DNA of 6,235 bases from Nitrospirota bacterium (lineage in GTDB: Bacteria; Nitrospirota; CAKKRA01; 9FT-COMBO-42-15). The DNA is taken from positions 1 to 6,235 of the forward strand of contig JAHFEP010000175.1 in the NCBI GenBank assembly GCA_023248415.1, in the 5' to 3' direction. The translations under genes and the position numbers were made by a program. Below are positions 4,862-6,235 of this stretch, piece after piece (position 1 is the stretch's first letter; each line of letters starts with the position of its first letter). A model generated the notes under the pieces. That model did not search any database, was not told the origin of the DNA, and saw only the letters and a list, made by a program, of their open reading frames with translations.

Positions 4862-5611
4862 CGCGGGAAAGTTCAGGCCGCCGCCTTGACCTGTAGCAGG
4901 ATTAGTCCCATACATCCAGTCGCTGCCATATGTGGCATTGGTCGTTCCTGTGGAAGGCGCCCAGGGATTTGTGTTCCCCTGCATCCAGTCGGCCACCCAT
5001 TCCCAGACATTGCCTACCATATCGTTAACTTGCCAGTTGGAAACACAGGAAGCATTAGCGCCGGTATTTGCTGCAGCAGCGCTGCTTACATTACATGCAG
5101 TGCTGTCTGGCGTTCCAGATGCTGCCATCTGCCATTCTGCATTGGTTAAAAGCCTCTTTCCTGATAATGCACATGCCTGCTGTGCCTGAAACCATGTTAC
5201 ACTTGTTGATGGCAATACCCCAGTTTTAGATACTGCATAAAGAGGTGTTGTCCAGTTGCCATTGGCAGGAAAACCTACTGGATAAGCGGTCTGGCCAGTG
5301 AACACGCCATAGGCGGTACCTGTGCCGTCGGCATTCTGATAGATGCTTGCCTCATATTTGTCCACACACAATGGCCCAACCTTTACCATGATGTCACTTG
5401 CGCTGTTGCCAGTGCAGGTGAAGCTTGTCTTATTAACAGCATCCTTTAAGGCATTGAGCTTTGTGTTCATCTCTGATGACGAAATTGTTGAACCATTTTG
5501 AAAGTCCGTAAATGATACTGCATAGGTAATTGCTGCTATCCCTAAAAATACAACTGTTAAGAGGCCAATCACCTGCCTCGTGGTAAATCTTTTTTTGCTA
5601 AAGTAGCTCAT
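4745..5611 (-). CDS. FGE-sulfatase / C-type-lectin-fold protein with membrane anchor, probable DGR target
   Basis: 288 aa. Order: a basic N-terminus, a hydrophobic anchor or uncleaved signal (about 14-32), a short linker with a heptad-like 'SSSEMNTKLNALKDAVN' (44-60, possibly trimerising as in tail-fibre stalks), then an FGE-sulfatase (SUMF1-like) domain. Visible family blocks are VDKYEAS (83-89), SVTWFQAQQACALSGKRLL (137-155), TNAEWQMAA (156-164), VNDMVGNVWEWVADW (195-209), and RGGSW (254-258) to IGFRCAR (282-288). The paired catalytic cysteines of true formylglycine-generating enzymes are absent from the C-terminal loop, so it is likely a surface or periplasmic ligand-binding protein, not an enzyme. 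The start at 5611 follows AAGGAGG by 9 nt. The C-terminal 38 residues look like a DGR variable region (separate entry). It lies downstream of the poly-Gly protein gene, same strand, 151-nt gap. GC content rises sharply towards its 3' end. Confidence 0.85.
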   Translation of the reverse strand: MSYFSKKRFTTRQVIGLLTVVFLGIAAITYAVSFTDFQNGSTISSSEMNTKLNALKDAVNKTSFTCTGNSASDIMVKVGPLCVDKYEASIYQNADGTGTAYGVFTGQTAYPVGFPANGNWTTPLYAVSKTGVLPSTSVTWFQAQQACALSGKRLLTNAEWQMAASGTPDSTACNVSSAAAANTGANASCVSNWQVNDMVGNVWEWVADWMQGNTNPWAPSTGTTNATYGSDWMYGTNPATGQGGGLNFPAALFRGGSWADGTSAGVFALIAVTAPSSSYDFIGFRCAR

Positions 5612-5637
5612 TTTTTGCTTCCTCCTTTTGTTTGATT

Positions 5638-5713
5638 CCCCTCTTTCATAAAGAGGGGTTAGGGGAGATTATATCTTTCTAATCCCCCTGTATCCCCCTT
5701 TAGTAAAGGGGGA
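5638..5713. repeat. Double-hairpin dispersed repeat, copy A (in the FGE leader)
   Basis: First hairpin CCCCTCTTT CAT AAAGAGGGG (5638-5658), a 34-nt middle with AGGGGAGATTA and CTAATCCCCCT, then TCCCCCTTT AGT AAAGGGGGA (5693-5713). Both stems are perfect 9-bp with 3-nt loops. A near-identical copy is at 5992-6066. On the minus strand the middle contains TATAAT (5673-5668), but no good -35 precedes it. The element ends 26 nt ahead of the FGE start codon. Confidence 0.85.
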
Positions 5714-5721
5714 ATTTGATG

Positions 5722-5761
5722 CTTTGATACTCTGACACTCTGTTACTTTGACACTGTTTTA
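5722..5761. repeat. Degenerate octamer repeat (5 x 8 bp)
   Basis: Five consecutive 8-mers, CTTTGATA, CTCTGACA, CTCTGTTA, CTTTGACA and CTGTTTTA, follow a loose CTYTGAYA consensus. They fill the gap between the stop of the poly-Gly protein gene (5763) and repeat copy A. No function is evident. The units are too short and have no spacers, so this is not a CRISPR. Confidence 0.5.
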
Positions 5762-5762
5762 C

Positions 5763-5963
5763 TTACGGTCCCCATGTTGCATTGTCCCATGTTGAGCTCG
5801 GATTATCCCAAACGCCTGTTGTGCTTCCGCCGCTACCGCCAGACGATGCAGCGCCGTCTCCGCCGCCTCCTCCGCCACCACCCCCGCATGAAGCGGTTAC
5901 GGCAATGGTGAGAAGAAGGAGAAGCGATAACATATACCATTTTTTCTGTCTTTTCTGTTTCAT
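5763..5963 (-). CDS. Small poly-glycine lipoprotein-like protein, possibly truncated
   Basis: 66 aa. A basic N-terminus (MKQKRQKK) and a hydrophobic stretch (about 9-22) run into VTASC, with C26 as a possible lipidated cysteine. The lipobox is poor (Thr at -3), so a plain signal peptide is the alternative. Nine glycines follow C26, then a Gly/Ser/Thr linker and 'VWDNPSSTWDNATWGP' with two WDN motifs. A Cys-polyGly start is common in secreted lipoproteins of environmental bacteria, but these normally continue into a large domain that is absent here; it may be a remnant or a small peptide. The start at 5963 is backed by a strong AAGGAGG 5 nt upstream; longer in-frame starts run through the repeat at 5992-6066. 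It shares its leader type with the FGE gene downstream. The function is unknown. Confidence 0.6.
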   Translation of the reverse strand: MKQKRQKKWYMLSLLLLLTIAVTASCGGGGGGGGGDGAASSGGSGGSTTGVWDNPSSTWDNATWGP

Positions 5964-5991
5964 AACTTCCTCCTTTTTTCTTTCTTTGTTC

Positions 5992-6066
5992 CCCCTCTTT
6001 CCTAAAGAGGGGATAGGGGAGATTACATCTCCTAATCCCCCTATGTCCCCCTTTAAAAAAGGGGGA
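5992..6066. repeat. Double-hairpin dispersed repeat, copy B (in the poly-Gly protein leader)
   Basis: Same layout and orientation as the copy at 5638-5713: CCCCTCTTT CCT AAAGAGGGG (5992-6012), a 33-nt middle with AGGGGAGATTA and CTAATCCCCCT, then TCCCCCTTT AAA AAAGGGGGA (6046-6066). Loop bases differ from copy A while the stems are kept, which suggests that pairing is under selection. The element ends 28 nt ahead of the start codon at 5963. Confidence 0.85.
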
Positions 6067-6080
6067 GAAAACAGGGTCAT

Positions 6081-6131
6081 AAAAACAAAAAGACCCCGGC
6101 TGCCTGCTAATGGGCATAAAACCAGGGTCTT
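6081..6131 (-). terminator. Terminator-like hairpin upstream of the poly-Gly protein gene
   Basis: On the minus strand AAGACCCTGG (6131-6122) pairs with CCGGGGTCTT (6099-6090) over 10 bp (one G-T). An inner TGCC/GGCA stem lies in the loop (6116-6113 with 6104-6101), and the tract TTTTGTTTTT follows. It lies 118 nt or more upstream of the start at 5963, so it either ends an upstream minus-strand transcript or belongs to a regulated leader. Confidence 0.55.
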
Positions 6132-6166
6132 AAAAATAAAAAAGGGGAGACCTCATGGCCTACCCC
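6132..6166 (-). terminator. Intrinsic terminator, minus strand
   Basis: GGGG T AGGCC (6166-6157), loop ATGA (6156-6153), then GGTCTCCCC (6152-6144) forms a stem with one bulged T and one G-U pair, followed by TTTTTTATTTTT (6143-6132). In the plus direction the G-U becomes an A-C mismatch and no T-run follows, so it works on the minus strand only. It sits directly upstream of the hairpin at 6090-6131. The gene it would end lies right of the window, or it is part of a leader. Confidence 0.65.
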
Positions 6167-6204
6167 TCTGATGAAAATATAGAAAAAAATTGTTAAAGTA
6201 TAAT

Positions 6205-6235
<31 letters not shown>

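Noticed and set aside
4730..5189. Plus-strand open frames opposite the FGE gene
   Set aside because: They are shadows of a strong minus-strand gene with clear domain motifs; the GC-rich 3' end keeps other frames open.
4745..5611. Annotation of the FGE-fold protein as an active formylglycine-generating enzyme
   Set aside because: The C-terminal loop lacks the paired catalytic cysteines, and that segment is the one that looks variable.
5722..5761. CRISPR array
   Set aside because: The units are 8 bp, degenerate and directly adjacent, without spacers.
5782..6171. A plus-strand frame rich in proline, and longer minus-strand starts at 6080 or 6117
   Set aside because: The proline run is the complement of the poly-Gly codons. 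The longer minus-strand starts translate the double-hairpin repeat (PPFLKGD-type peptides), a common annotation artefact; the strong Shine-Dalgarno supports the start at 5963.
6199..6204. TATAAT as a plus-strand promoter reading into the microsatellite
   Set aside because: The box is perfect, but no -35-like hexamer stands at 16-18 nt upstream in this A/T-rich stretch and no plus-strand gene can be seen.

Overview
The window looks like a piece of a moderately AT-rich genome from a Gram-negative (diderm) bacterium, probably an uncultured lineage. The diderm call rests on an HlyD-type periplasmic adaptor that carries a TolC-docking motif. The dispersed 'CCCCTCTTT / CCCCCTTT' hairpin repeats and the gene mix remind me of Nitrospirota or Desulfobacterota-like metagenome genomes, but that placement is inference and not firmly supported.

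Left edge (1-376): the N-terminal part of rimP (ribosome maturation factor) leaves the window on the minus strand. A divergent intergenic region separates it from the plus-strand genes. Each side has a good sigma70-type promoter with a 17-nt spacer and a TGn extended -10. A terminator-shaped hairpin with a U-tract lies in the rimP leader, just before its start codon.

ABC efflux operon (416-3602, plus): an HlyD/MFP adaptor, a DrrA/YbhF-like ABC ATPase and a single ABC-2 permease are packed 5 and 17 nt apart. Together they should form an inner-membrane export machine whose adaptor would dock on a TolC-like channel encoded elsewhere. The substrate cannot be read from sequence.

Toxin-antitoxin-like pair (3811-4418, plus): a DUF433 antitoxin-like protein and a DUF5615 PIN-like protein overlap by ATGA. 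They sit behind a perfect TTGACA -35 box that would start transcription almost at the first ATG.

Minus-strand accessory block (6235 down to 4427): two terminator-like hairpins, a small poly-glycine lipoprotein-like protein, an FGE-sulfatase (C-type lectin fold) protein, and a small GIY-YIG protein with an abnormal C-terminus. The lipoprotein-like gene and the FGE gene are each preceded by a copy of the same ~75-bp double-hairpin repeat followed by AAGGAGGAAG. The last 117 bases of the FGE gene are strongly adenine-poor on the coding strand and GC-rich. They encode the RGGSW...AGVFAL...APS...IGFRCAR pattern known from targets of diversity-generating retroelements (DGRs). No reverse transcriptase, template repeat or Avd is visible here, so this would be a remote target. 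This is the most interesting signal in the window. The GIY-YIG core is bracketed by perfect 12-bp inverted repeats, and its 3' end contains a 37-bp palindrome. The window ends inside a TCTG tetranucleotide microsatellite.
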